A stretch of 64,000 nucleotides of DNA from Trifolium pratense (Eukaryota > Streptophyta > Magnoliopsida > Fabales > Fabaceae), in NCBI RefSeq assembly GCF_020283565.1, contig NC_060065.1:52316409-52380408 (forward strand), written 5' to 3'. The notes beneath the pieces were generated by a model that had not been told where the DNA came from, made no database searches, and saw only the letters and a list, made by a program, of their open reading frames with translations. Made by a program: the position numbers and the translations under genes. This document shows, one piece after another, positions 1 to 12,800 of the stretch. Numbering within the stretch: position 1 is the first letter of the stretch; every line of letters begins with the position of its first letter.

Positions 1-1152
1 GTTTCTGGGCTAATTCTTAATGGGTTTGTTGCTGAATTTTCAACTCATTATGATCATGGTGCTAGTCACATTAACCCTATAAAAGCTCTTGATCCTTGCT
101 GCGTGTTTGTTGTTTATGGGTTAAATCTTAATGTTGTTGTTGCTGTGTGTGTTGTTTCTGGGTTGAAGAAGATGAACAGAAACATTAGTTGGTGATGGTG
201 GTGCACAGTTAGATTCGAAGTACTTGCAAAATCTAATGGTTTATTTTTCTTCAAAAAGATCTAATGGTTAAGATTAAAAAATATATTGAGGTATATGGTG
301 AACCACCTATAATGTTGGTCCACCTAATACATTTGGGGTTGATAAACTAACGGAAGGGACCAATGTGGCAAACGATTATATCTTTAAGGGACCAAACCAG
401 ACCTTTTTTTCTTTAAGGGACCATTATGAAACCTAAAATGTCTTTAAGGGACCATTTTATTAATTAAGCCTAAAAAGAAAGACTGTAAAAAAAATAATGG
501 ATAAAGCAAAAACAAAATATCACATATTTACATCATTGAATTGAATCTATAATCAGTCTCGTGGACAGAAGGAGAGAGACGTCACCCACAAAACAACAAC
601 AAAAGATCAGTGTCCTTTGCACAGAAATACTGTTTGTTTGTTGTTGCAAAGAAATTACCCAAAAAATAATGCAATCCATGATCTTAAACATCCCTGGTCT
701 TCCTCTCTGTCTCTCTGGGATCACACACCCTCTTCCTCTTTCTCATGAGTAACTTCATCTCACTATCTTTTCACTTTCTTTCTCTAATACTATATTATAT
801 TATTATTATATCTTTATTTTTTGTTTTTTGCTTTTGTTGTTGTAGGATGGCAGATCATGATCGTAGGAGGAAGATCATGATGATGATGAGAAAGCAAAGA
901 TCACATAGCAGAAGCAGAGAGGGTGTTATGATTAATAGTAATAATATTATTCATGCAAATCAAGAAATGGGTATTCTAATAAACATTGCAAGAGAGTATT
1001 TTGATGGAGATCTGAACGATATCTTGTATGATCTCTACCACACTTCACCTGCAAGAGCTGCTTAACTTAATAATTAGCTTATTTAATTTTTCATCAAAAT
1101 TTCATTATTTGTATGTGGATTTATTGTAATGATCTGCCTCTTAGCCTCTCTA
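1..1152. repeat. Direct repeat copy 1 (2603-bp period)
   Basis: Positions 1-1152 recur at 2604-3755, a constant offset of 2603. I saw no mismatch on reading the two side by side. The unit holds a promoter-like region, a 5' leader, a leader intron and the small CDS at 847-1065. Copy 1 starts at or before the window edge, so its left border is unknown. Beyond 1152 the copies diverge but share another short block (about 1162-1181 and 3780-3798). Identity extending into non-coding DNA points to a recent duplication or an assembly artefact. Confidence 0.95.
847..1065 (+). CDS. Small basic protein of unknown function, copy 1 (72 aa)
   Basis: I do not recognise this family. The predicted 72-aa protein begins with a run of Arg/Lys and four consecutive Met (residues about 5-17), followed by an Arg/Ser stretch (SHSRSRE). 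It ends in an acidic, possibly amphipathic segment containing GDLNDILYDLY. No signal peptide or catalytic motif is visible. An upstream in-frame ATG at 745 would add a very hydrophobic leader. However, 749-845 looks like an intron (ATGA|gtaact ... ttgttgttgtag|g) with a T-rich 3' end, and removing it puts the 745 ATG out of frame. I therefore start at 847 and read 749-845 as a 5'-leader intron. The identical copy lies at 3450-3668. That both copies are expressed is unproven. Confidence 0.5.
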   Translation: MADHDRRRKIMMMMRKQRSHSRSREGVMINSNNIIHANQEMGILINIAREYFDGDLNDILYDLYHTSPARAA

Positions 1153-1181
1153 GTTTACTTTTTTATTAATTATGCATGCAA

Positions 1182-2603
1182 TAATATTACGATAAAATGA
1201 CGATGAGAAAGCAAAAATGACGAAGTATCGTGTTCGATATGTACTCGATACCGATACTCGTCTGATATTTTCCGATACACGTATCAGAGAAGTATCGGCA
1301 ATTAATATTATTTTAAAAAAATACAACCGATACATGTCGGATATTTCTCCGATACGCGTATCAGAAAAGTATTGGTATTGAATGTTAGAGTATGATGTTA
1401 CCACACGTGTGTTTTTTGGATTGTAGTGATGATGTTTTTTTGGATAGTACTAATTGTCATTTTTAGTAGTATTTTTTTATATAAGCAAATGGTTAGTATA
1501 TTATATTGTTATGTTAGTTTTTCTCTTTGGCCGGACTTGAACCCTGAACGTCCAACTCCTTAACTCTTAGGTCAACTAGTTTAACCAGTTGAGCTACTCA
1601 TCCCATCTTTTTTTTGGGTAGTACCTAACTTAAGATATGTAATTGTCACTTGTTTGCTCATTTAGAGTAATTTGAATGTTAATTTTTTTTTATTATTATC
1701 GATTTTAGTTATATTTATATATTGTCTATTTATATATTTAAATTTGATTTTTAAATAACGTATCCCGGCCGTATCGTATTGGGAATTTTGAAAATTTTAT
1801 CGTATCACCGTATCGGTGTCATATCGTATCGGTATTGTGTCACGTATCTGAGCTCCATATAAACTGTTTATACAATCGGAGTGTAGAGTAAAAGAAAGAC
1901 ACTAAAAAACTCTTATTATTTCATCTGATATAAAAGAATTATTCTTATATGATCACGTGGTCAAATACAATTTTCTTAGTCACATTCACAAAATTTTCAT
2001 TTTTAATTTTATTATTTTAATTATGTGAGTGTGTCTATATAATCATCCTTATTCATCTTCATAAAGATAAACCCAAAAAATTTAAAATTAAAACTAAAAA
2101 TTTTTGCTAATCATCTCAGAGGAAACTAAATCTAAATTTTCAATCTAAGATAAATCAACTGCTTCCTACAGCCGATTCACATTTTAATTGATCCTCAGGT
2201 TCTAGATTGGTCTGGGCAATAACCAAAACAAAATTAATCAAAAAAATCATGAATTGCTGCATCAAAATAAAGTCCAAAAATTACATACTTTCCCAAAACA
2301 TAGAGAAGAAAAAATTAACAACTATAATAAAAATGAATTTTTTTTGGAGAAGTAGAACAAAATGCGATCGAAATCGTCTTGTTGCAAATCCATGGAGTCA
2401 CTTTCCTCGATCGAAATCGTTTTTGAGTGATGTTTGAAGATCTGGGTGTGTTGGAAGATTTGGGTATGTTTGAAGATATGCAAAATTTTGATTTCTTTTT
2501 TTAATTTATTTTTTGTGTTGAATGTTTGAAGATTTGGGTGTGTTGGATGATTCTGATTTTTTTTGTTTTCTATTAAAGATTTGATTTATTTTTTCATTTA
2601 TGA
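1182..2603. other. Spacer between the duplicated units; degenerate repeats
   Basis: No gene is supported. About 1215-1390 and 1755-1860 are rich in short GTATCGG/CGATAC words in both orientations, resembling a decayed mobile element; similar words recur at about 9340-9475. At 1523-1605 there is a minus-strand tRNA-like block with box-A-like (TAGCTCAACTGG) and box-B-like (GGTTCAAGTCC) sequence, probably a SINE fragment. About 2425-2560 has a short motif (TGTTTGAAGATTTGGGTGTG) repeated imperfectly. Confidence 0.5.
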
Positions 2604-3755
2604 GTTTCTGGGCTAATTCTTAATGGGTTTGTTGCTGAATTTTCAACTCATTATGATCATGGTGCTAGTCACATTAACCCTATAAAAGCTCTTGATCCTT
2701 GCTGCGTGTTTGTTGTTTATGGGTTAAATCTTAATGTTGTTGTTGCTGTGTGTGTTGTTTCTGGGTTGAAGAAGATGAACAGAAACATTAGTTGGTGATG
2801 GTGGTGCACAGTTAGATTCGAAGTACTTGCAAAATCTAATGGTTTATTTTTCTTCAAAAAGATCTAATGGTTAAGATTAAAAAATATATTGAGGTATATG
2901 GTGAACCACCTATAATGTTGGTCCACCTAATACATTTGGGGTTGATAAACTAACGGAAGGGACCAATGTGGCAAACGATTATATCTTTAAGGGACCAAAC
3001 CAGACCTTTTTTTCTTTAAGGGACCATTATGAAACCTAAAATGTCTTTAAGGGACCATTTTATTAATTAAGCCTAAAAAGAAAGACTGTAAAAAAAATAA
3101 TGGATAAAGCAAAAACAAAATATCACATATTTACATCATTGAATTGAATCTATAATCAGTCTCGTGGACAGAAGGAGAGAGACGTCACCCACAAAACAAC
3201 AACAAAAGATCAGTGTCCTTTGCACAGAAATACTGTTTGTTTGTTGTTGCAAAGAAATTACCCAAAAAATAATGCAATCCATGATCTTAAACATCCCTGG
3301 TCTTCCTCTCTGTCTCTCTGGGATCACACACCCTCTTCCTCTTTCTCATGAGTAACTTCATCTCACTATCTTTTCACTTTCTTTCTCTAATACTATATTA
3401 TATTATTATTATATCTTTATTTTTTGTTTTTTGCTTTTGTTGTTGTAGGATGGCAGATCATGATCGTAGGAGGAAGATCATGATGATGATGAGAAAGCAA
3501 AGATCACATAGCAGAAGCAGAGAGGGTGTTATGATTAATAGTAATAATATTATTCATGCAAATCAAGAAATGGGTATTCTAATAAACATTGCAAGAGAGT
3601 ATTTTGATGGAGATCTGAACGATATCTTGTATGATCTCTACCACACTTCACCTGCAAGAGCTGCTTAACTTAATAATTAGCTTATTTAATTTTTCATCAA
3701 AATTTCATTATTTGTATGTGGATTTATTGTAATGATCTGCCTCTTAGCCTCTCTA
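2604..3755. repeat. Direct repeat copy 2 (2603-bp period)
   Basis: This is the second copy of the block at 1-1152, with the same leader intron (3352-3448) and small CDS. Its right flank differs from that of copy 1 apart from one short shared block, so the flank has been rearranged or has acquired insertions since the duplication. Confidence 0.95.
3450..3668 (+). CDS. Small basic protein of unknown function, copy 2 (72 aa)
   Basis: This encodes the same protein as the copy at 847-1065, with no differences visible in the CDS, leader or leader intron. It is the only copy whose upstream flank (2160-2603) is fully inside the window. The family is not recognised. A conserved leader intron and an intact frame in both copies support a real gene, but identity from a very recent duplication is not by itself evidence of selection. 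Confidence 0.5.
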   Translation: MADHDRRRKIMMMMRKQRSHSRSREGVMINSNNIIHANQEMGILINIAREYFDGDLNDILYDLYHTSPARAA

Positions 3756-3799
3756 TGAATTATGATCCTTTAAATTAATTTATTAATTATGCATGCAAT

Positions 3800-5860
3800 T
3801 TTTTTTTTGTTTACTTTAAATTCCAATGTTATTCAAGTGTACTTTTTATGATCATTAATTTTAAATTTAAATTATAGTGATTAATGTTATTCATTATCTA
3901 AAGATTATTGCCAAGTTTTTGAACAATAGGGATAAAATGGATTTTAGATACTAACACTGTCTCACCTAAGGATGATATCATTGAAGATGACAACTTCATT
4001 TGAAAACAGACCAATACAATACCTAAGTTAGGGGGTGATGGTAAATTTGTTTAGCATGTGTTTAAACTTGTTCTTAAATTGATATGAAAAATTGGATGTT
4101 AATTAATATATAAATGAGAAGATTCATACACTTAATTTTTAAAGGTGTTGGATGAAGATATAAAATTCAATTCATTTGTGTAATTGTTTTTAACTCAATG
4201 TAATCAATGTGATGATATCTTAGGAGTTTATCCTCCTTTGTTATTTTTTATGTTGTTCTTAAATTTTTTCTCCTTCTATATAATGTAAACTTTTAAGTTT
4301 TAACTCACTTGACACATCAAAACTCTTCACCTTCTTGATCCAACAACAAGAACCAGTTTTTCTCTTCCACTAGGTCGAATCAATACTCCGATACCACTAT
4401 TGAGACATTTGAGAGAGCGTACAAAATGGAAGTGGATTATTCAATTGAATTTGAACATGATATCTTCATCCAAAATCTTAAAGACATCACGCATATAAAT
4501 CATTTAATTGGACTATTTCATCAATCTTGCAAAAAATAAATAAATCTACTATTATTGTATATAAGCATTATATAGTGGTCTCAAACCAACTCTCTCTCCA
4601 AGACATTTTTTTTGTCAAGTAGCATAGTGGCTAGAAAATTCATCCTTAAGGTGGATAAGTGGGATAACCATGGTTCGAACCCCGACCCCTACATATATAA
4701 TGTAATATTTTGTCAATTGAGTTAAACTCACAGGACCTCTCCAAGACATTTATTTATGTGACAATGTTTATATTTTTCTGTTTAATTATATGAGTAGTGC
4801 CAATATTTATGGAATGAACCTTCGCACACTGATACATATAAAAAAATTAAAAAGAGAAATTGTGGAGCAGTTTTTGGATATCCAAATTATACAAAAATAC
4901 AAGTTTTTGAACCTTCGCACATTGATACACGAGACTGACATACACTTATACTTAACCAAAACAAAACAACAAAGATAAACATGTTCGTGGTTCAGTTCGG
5001 TTTTGGATGACAAGCAAAAAATATTCAATCCGAACCGATCCAATTTTATGAGGTTTAATTTGGATCGATTTTTGCATATCCAAATTATACATATTTTTAT
5101 TAAATATTAATATTATAAAAAACACTGTAAAAGAATAGTTTTATTTTTGACAAAATAAATATAAGTATGCTAACATATAATATATTAAAAATTAAAATTT
5201 TGGAATGACAATTGTCAAGTATATTTGAAACATATCAAAATATAAAAAATAAATTAAATTAAACTAACAAATAGTGTTAACAAAATTTAAAATGAACAAA
5301 AAATATGTTAATGCAATATATATTCATACTAATAAAAAGATAAATAAGTATTGAAATACATTACGTCAAAATAAAAGAGTATTGAAATATATGTATGCGG
5401 TTTAATTCGGTTTTGATCGGTTTTAAAAAATCAATCCAATCCGATCCAGCGATTTTCACAAATGGACATCCAAACACATCCAAAAATATTCGATTTTTTG
5501 CGATTTTCGGTTTTTTTGGATCGGTTTGCTGTTTTTATTTGGATTTGAGCACCCCTAGTGAGATCCATATCAAGTCATTCACATGATAGATTTCTTTCGG
5601 AATATGCTTTGAGGAATCATACATAATTTCTTAATCAAGCATCCAACTTAAGCCTATGTTTACAATCCTTTATTAACTCGTAGCTAGAAGGATTTGTGTT
5701 TGCTTCTGCGGTGCGTTCACCAGCATCGCCTTAATGCAAAAGCTTGATTTGAAGTTTCAATGAAAACATTACATAACCTATAATTGAAAACTAAAACGCA
5801 AAACCAAACATATACTAAGTTTGAGTCACTTTCAGGTGTGTGACATTGAAAATCAAACCA
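3800..5860. other. Intergenic DNA, AT-rich, no gene seen
   Basis: The only clear feature is the SINE at 4609-4736. Around 4800-4975 a short segment with CCTTCGCACA..GATACA is duplicated in tandem. Around 4990-5060 and 5398-5560 are two similar CGGTTTTGGAT/GATCGG-rich stretches that look like parts of one decayed element. Short open frames here show no protein family. Confidence 0.45.
4609..4736 (-). mobile_element. tRNA-derived SINE with 15-bp target-site duplication
   Basis: On the minus strand the 128-bp body carries a box-A-like region (TTAACTCAATTGAC) and a box B (GGTTCGAACC), and it ends in an A-run (a T-run on the plus strand, starting in the duplication). It is flanked by a perfect 15-bp direct repeat, CTCTCCAAGACATTT, at 4594-4608 and 4737-4751. 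Related bodies occur at 29512, 34197 and 60517. Confidence 0.85.
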
Positions 5861-5869
5861 ACTTACTAA

Positions 5870-6360
5870 ACATTGGTAGGTCACCGCCACCGTACATTTC
5901 AATTACCATTTCATCGGGAAAAAAAAAAAATTAAAAACCACAAATTGTATTTTGCTTTTAAACACACGATTGACATCCACCATCTCCATAAATATTTCAT
6001 TGGAAAAAAAACTACAAATCGCAATTTCCTTTTAAACACGCGACTGACATCCACCATCCATCGTAAATATTCCACCGCCAAAATCGTAAAAAGAAATGGA
6101 AAACTACAAATTGCATTTTTCTTTCGGTTTCCTTTTAAATACACGACTGACATCCACCGTAAATATTTTATCGCCGAAATCGTAAAAAGAATATGAAAAA
6201 CCACAAATTGCAGTTTCCTTATAAGCACGCGACTGACATCCACTGTAAATATTTCACGGGCGAAAAAATCTCAATTTCCTTTTAAACACACGACTGACAT
6301 CCATCGTAACCTTTTAAACACACGACTGATATCCACCGTAAATCTTTCAGCGCAGAAACA
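5870..6360. repeat. Degenerate tandem array upstream of SIZ1
   Basis: At least six imperfect copies of a unit containing CACGACTGACATCCACC, usually followed by GTAAATATTT and AAAACCACAAATTG-like words, lie about 500-1000 bp before the SIZ1 start codon. Copies of the core occur near 5965, 6040, 6142, 6229, 6291 and 6320, with spacing of roughly 30-100 bp. Long open frames on both strands here are by-products of the repetition. Confidence 0.8.
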
Positions 6361-6422
6361 AAAGTGTCTCCCATATAAAAAATAAGAAAAATCCTAATCC
6401 TAATCCTAATTACGGCAAACAT

Positions 6423-6430
6423 AAACCCTA
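6423..6430 (+). promoter_or_regulatory. Telo-box (AAACCCTA) upstream of SIZ1
   Basis: AAACCCTA lies about 440 bp before the SIZ1 ATG, and a second AAACCCTA begins near 6668. Telo-boxes are known plant promoter or leader elements of growth-related genes. Function here is inferred from the motif alone. Confidence 0.4.
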
Positions 6431-6869
6431 GCCAAACAAAACCTACCCTAAAAAAACAAAGAAATACGAGAAACCGTCGATGTGTTGTGTTCCATTGACA
6501 TTGAACTTAGACTTGAAGCACTGAAAATTAACCCGGACATGTTACCGTTAAAAAAACTAGATTGAATAATTATCGATAAATCCGATTGCTGAAAATCAAC
6601 AAAACGCATATCAGCGTTTCATAACAGTGACCACTGCCGACTCCGCTTACGCAAGCTCCCAAAGCCGAAACCCTAATTCATCATTCAATTTCCCCCTTTT
6701 CTTGGTGCGTTACGGTTTTGATTTGTGATTTGTTTCATAATTTCTACTTAATTTCTACTTAATCATCTATTAGTTAAGAAATCAAATTCTACTTTTTTGT
6801 TTTTTATAAATAGTTTGTGAAATTCACTGATTTTGTTTGTGGCAGCATGCTTTGTTATTGCTGTGCAAT

Positions 6870-9800
6870 ATGGATTTGGTTTCTAATTGCAAGGTATGAT
6901 ATTGAATTGAATTTTTCTGTTTGGGTATTTTGATCTATGATCATTTTTTTTTTGTGTGTTTATTTTTTTATTTTTTTGTAACTTTAAGTGTTATCAATCT
7001 ATAATGTAATGTTAAAGTAGCTTTTTTATACCAATGGGGATTAGGTGGGGCTAGACTCCCATCATATGGTGAACTAAGGTTCAAATCCTGCTGGGGTGGT
7101 GGCTAACGTGCCTCAAATAGGATTACTTCATGTGTTATGGCATTGTGCAATCACCACTTATTGCAGTTTTTTTTTGTGAACGGCTATTGGAAAATTAAAG
7201 GGTTCTTGATGGATTTTTTGTTTACTTGAAGAGTTTCTTATTGCAGTTCTCTTTGTTGAAGTGCTAAAGCAATAATGCATTATGCAGTTTTTTTTTTGGT
7301 GTATGGCAATATAGGCTAGTTCATGTCGTTGGTCTTTCTGTTTTTTATTTTATTTTGTTTGGTTTACTTGTTGTGAAACTTTGATAACCAGGTTTTTAGT
7401 GCTGGTTTTATGTTTTTGTTTATCGGAGTTTAATGCTATGATGTATTATTAACCATGTATTATTAACCACGAGGGTGTGCTTAAGTGCTTTCCTACTTTA
7501 CTGACTAGCGACTTTTCATGTAGGAAAAATTGGCATATTTTCGTGTAAAAGATCTTAAAGATGTGCTTACTCAGGTAGGGCTTTCAAAGCAGGGAAAGAA
7601 GCAGGTGAGATGACCAATATTACTGATTGTACGTTAAGATATTGTCTTTTAAACTTGCTATTGTTTTACATTATTTATACCACTTTTCCCATTTGATTAC
7701 ATGCAATCAAGAATACAAGTTTAAAAATCAAACTCTTTAGAGAGTATTTATATTGTCAATCCAAGGAATGGACTTTTACGACTATTGTAATACTGGAGTT
7801 AATCTCATACATTATTATTTTTAATTGCTTAGGACAATGTAATAATGTCACTACTCCATTTTTTTGTAGGATCTTGTCGATAGGATATTATCTATTCTCT
7901 CAGATGAACAAGGTATGATTATATTAGTATCTCTTATCCTGGCACACACATGATTTAACTTTTAGTATTCACATCACTATTTTGTAACTTTTGTCTATTT
8001 GATATGTGTGAAAAACTGAAAGTTTATAGGTGTGACCTCCTATTTAGTCTATTTGCATTCGTTCTAGGCACATACTACAATAAGAAAACTGTAGCTTGAG
8101 TTCTTTCATTTACTCACACTAAATGGTAAATCTTCCTTATTAAAATAAGAAAACTGTAAACCCTAAATCAAAAATATCAACAAACCATATACGAGAAATA
8201 TCGGATAGCATAGCGGGAAAATAGCGGAAGCCGCAAAGCGGTTAAAATAAGTAATTATTTATAAAATAAAAACACAAAACACAAATAAAAAATTGACTGA
8301 CATTAATCTGAAAATCTCAAATTCAAACAACTAATAAAACAAAAAACAAAAGTTAAAAACAACTTAAAACTCAAAAGCTAAGCAGTTCAAACTTCAAAAG
8401 AACTAAGGATCTGTTTGGCCTAGCTTTTTTTAGGTGTAGAAGCTCTTTTAATCATAAAGCTAGAAATAATAGCTTTTTAACTAAAGTTAAAATTGTTTGG
8501 TTAATCTTAATTTTGTTTTAATAGTTGTTTTTTTTTAATTAAAAGTTGTTTTTTTTATTATAATAGGGTTAAAAGATATATTTGATAAAATATTATTATT
8601 TTTTCTAAAATATAGGAACTGTTTTTTTTTTTTTACTATAGCATTTAGAAATTGTTGTTTGGCCTAGCTTCTTACTTTTAAGTAGAAAGAAGAGGAAAAA
8701 AAAGTTAGGCCAAACGGGCCCTAATAATTGGTAGTTCTAGCTCTAACTAGGGAAATGGTGAAGGTGTTACTTGTTTAAAGTTATAACTGGTGGAATTTAT
8801 AGTTTTTCAAAAAATAATTAAAAATTCTATGTGATTATTTAAAATTCATTTATTTTATAAATAATTATAAATGTAACACATGTTAAAATTTATTAGCATT
8901 TTGTATTCTAATATATATATTCATTGTCACATGACATATATGATTCTAAAATTCATATTTAATATATGAAGAATGAGGGAGAATGAATTTTTAGTATCAT
9001 GCATGTAGCATGTTTTCTTGTTGATGATTGACATGATTGACATGTTTGATCCTAATAGTCATATTTAATATATGAGAAGTAAAGAACGTCATTTGTGTAT
9101 GATTTGTTCACATCTCATGTTTCTGATGCAACTCCAGCATTATGGAGGGACAAACTTAATCAACATAGGGCTGGTAAAATCTCAAATTCAAACAACTAAC
9201 AAACCAAAAAATATAGAGTCGGTAGTGGCTTTGTTTACCTATAGGTAGTGCGTTCAGGGTAATATAAACCCACCCACACCAACTCAACACTCACTCCACC
9301 ACTTCACATTGTTTTTATTTATTTTTAATATGGATCAATACATAGCGACTATACCGGTTTATGAGAAAAACGACGCTATTTTGAGCATAGCGAAGTCAGA
9401 ATGTCATACCGGCTTTCGTATCGGATAGCCAAAATTCCGATACGCAATATCGGTATACCGGCTCTATACCGGATATTTAATAACACTGCTTGGACGTTTC
9501 CTTTTGCCTGTATGTTTTGTTATATGTAGCAACAAGGTAATGAAGGGCAGTGTTGTTATAGCGTGGCAGATTTTGTGCCAGCTGCCATAGGAAATTTGTG
9601 GAACGCCGTCCGACATGGTGGTACCATAGATAACAATCCCACATTTATATGGTTGAATTTTGGACAGCCACCATTGACAACATTGATGATGAACGGTCAT
9701 CGTCAGGCCAGCCCAGGCTTTATGCCATAATGCAGTAGTGCCTCAGTTTCTCACTCTCCTGTGTATCTGTCTGCAAGACGTTCACATCATTTTTATTTAT

Positions 9801-12800
9801 TTTCAATTAAATTTCGTCAAAAGAGAAAGCTGGTTAGCTCTTCGGTTCTAAATTGGCTGAGTCAAACATGTTTATACCGATTGAGTTACATTTCCAATCT
9901 GATTTGAGGCTTGGACTGGTTGGACCCGCTAGTTTTAACTTTCAAAACACTGCTTTAGGAGTGGTGGAAAATTCTATGATGCCATATTTTATTGAATATG
10001 AAATTTTGAATATTTAGCTTTTATGCTTCTAATAATTCAATTTTGTGTTTTTAATATGTGAAGTTGTGTTTCTGATGTTCCTCCCTTTTCTCTGGTAAAC
10101 TAAGCACCTTGTTACATTTTTTGCAGTTGTCAAAGTGAGTGCTAAGAAGAATGCTGTTGATAAAGAACAATTGGTAAAATTAGTGGATGACACATATAGG
10201 TCAGTGTCAAAGACAACACTATCGATACCATTTTCTTCATCTACTTTTGGTATGCTTCTGATTAATGTAATGGCTGAAGTTTTATAGATAAGTTCATAGT
10301 TAACACATGATTTGGTGATCTGTTTTTAGGTTTGCTTTAAGTTGACTATACTGGTGCATATATGCCATAATGCCCTCATTTATAGTTTTTCTTTCATGAT
10401 GTTGTGTTTTATTTTTCCCCAGAAAACTTCAGGTATCTGGAGCCACTGATACAGCATCAAAGGGGCACGGTGCTTCAGACAGCAGTAATGTGAAAATTAA
10501 AGGTGAAGTTGCTGATTCCTTTCAATCAGATACAAAGGTTCGCTGTCTCTGTGGAAGTTCATTGGAAACAGATCTATTGATCAAGGTGTAATATTCAATA
10601 TATTTCCTCTATCCTCATTATACATAAAATTATATGCTTCTTTAATCTTACATTCTCGTATAATTCATTGATCATTTCCATTGTTTTCCTTGATGTCATG
10701 TGATTTTAATTTAGAACCCAACTGACAACGTATATTTGATAACTATGGCATTGTTTACAGTGTGAAGATACAAAATGCCCTGTGTCACAGCATATCAATT
10801 GCGTTATTATTCCAGATAAACCCATTGAAGATCTCCCGGCACTTCCAGATAAATTTTATTGTGAAATATGCCGTCTCAGTCGTGCAGACCCGTATGTCAC
10901 GTTCCCTTGTTATTTCAGCTTATATGGGGGCGGGAATAAATTGTTTGAAATTTTTTACTCCATAGTATTGTGTTGAATTTTTTTATGTTCACCACAAGAG
11001 CCATGCCATTTGTGTTTCTATTTCATCAAGGGTTTGTGTTGGTTCAAGTAATTCAGTTGTGATTTTCTATTACCGAGCTGTTATATTTGCTATTGGTCCA
11101 TTGAACTGAGCCTAGGAGCAGTCTGGTGATTTTAAGAACTGATTCCATCAGGCAACTTTTATTAGATGCCACGATTTTCAAATTACAAGAAAAGTCAGCT
11201 TTTGTTTACTGTCTTTTCTTTTTCAAAAAACATTAATTTTTATTTTCAAACATCTTTTAATCGAAAAGATTTTTGTCAGAAGAAAAAAAAAAAAAAAAAA
11301 CACAATTGAATGAAGAGCATAAGGAATGATTTTGCATATTATCAAACTTAATTTAGTAAAAATACAAATGCTTGGTTATTGTTAGATAAAATTGATTTTG
11401 CTTCCAAATCTTAGTTTAACTAGAAATGATGAGAAGTATCTTTTGCTTTAGGTTTAAACCTTCACACTAAGTTTTACATAACACTTAGAAATTCAAATTG
11501 GTGAAGTTGGTTCTTTGTGAGGCTTCATATCTTTTTATTTATTTTCCTTTCATGTATGTGATCATTTTCCGGGTTTGCAAACTAAGTTTTGTTGCATTAG
11601 ATGGTTTTTTAGTTGTCTTATTTTGTTATATTCCCATTCATTTAATTGGAAGAATTTTCCTACATTTTATTATTTTTCATTTTCTTTAATTCACATGCTC
11701 TTTCTCTATATTACAGGTTTTCGGTTTCAATGACACACCCTTTATTTCCGGTGAAGTTGATTACAACCCATATTCCAACTGACGGGTGAGTACCTTGTGT
11801 TGATTTTGTTGAAGCTGATATAGTTATGTAGTTTTTTTCATTTGTCTTTGAGCAAGATGTGTTGTTCGTGTAATTTCTTATATGCCATTTGAAGATATTT
11901 GTTGCCTACACTTGAACTTAGTCAGTAGAGAGTAAGATGTTCTTCATATCTTATATGACACTATAGGTGATATTTTGTTGTCTAAATTGGTAGAGACTTG
12001 CATATTCTTCATTTTTGCTTGACTACTATCCATTTCATTTAGGGTAGTGAGTGGAGGTGAGGGTCAGGTGAAGGAGGGGGTGTCTAACTCCAACAGTGAA
12101 TCCAAATACACGTGCTTTAACTGCTGTGTACTCCCGCTGTTCCTTGTTACTTGTTGCTTTTGTAGAAAAGACTTGTTCCTATATACTTGTCATTTTCAAT
12201 ATACAATGCACCATTTGTGTAAAACTTTTTCTAATAATACCTTCATTTAATTAAATAATCCATCTAACTATTCCACTACCACGGGGCTTTTAAACACTCT
12301 TTTAATCTTCATACATTATTTTACTACATAAGTCAACACAATCATTTTCTTAAGAAGTGTGCATGACCTAAAATGACATTTATAATGAGACAATATATTG
12401 GTATATATTATTATTTACTATTGTTGAAACCCATTTTTTGTAATGGCTTTCTACTTGAAAGACTTGACCGTACTTCTGTTTGTATGGTTCAGAACCAACC
12501 CTGTGCAGACTATTGAGAAAACATTTCAACTTACAAGAGCAACCAAGGATTTGTTATTAAAACAAGACTTTGAAATTCAGGTTGGTTTTGGGTTCTCTGT
12601 AAGTATAAATGTTTAACCTTCTACTAATCTAATTAAGCACTTTGTGATGTTTGCCGAATGACATAATATGTAGGTTTGGTGCATGCTTCTGAACGACAAA
12701 GTTCCATTCAGGATGCAATGGCCACAATATGCAGACCTACTGGTCAATGGTATGTTATTATTATTGCAAATAATCTTCTCTTGAGGTTGAGGGGTTATTT

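Noticed and set aside
533..752. Overlapping open frames on both strands upstream of the small gene (also at 3136-3355)
   Set aside because: They lie in the predicted 5' leader, show no family resemblance, and are duplicated only because the whole block is.
745..846. Hydrophobic N-terminal extension of the small gene
   Set aside because: 749-845 has donor, T-rich tract and acceptor of an intron, and splicing moves the 745 ATG out of frame. Kept as a finding to test.
1523..1605. Possible tRNA gene on the minus strand
   Set aside because: Box A and box B are present but stems do not close into a cloverleaf; treated as a SINE fragment. The same applies to 29512, 4609 and 60517.
4790..5043. Short open frames at 4.8-5.0 kb
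   Set aside because: The repeated NLRTLIH peptide comes from a short DNA duplication; not a gene.
5911..6243. 110-codon open frame on the minus strand and its partner on the plus strand
   Set aside because: Both arise from the tandem array; the repeated peptide follows the DNA repeat and no splice or start context supports a gene.
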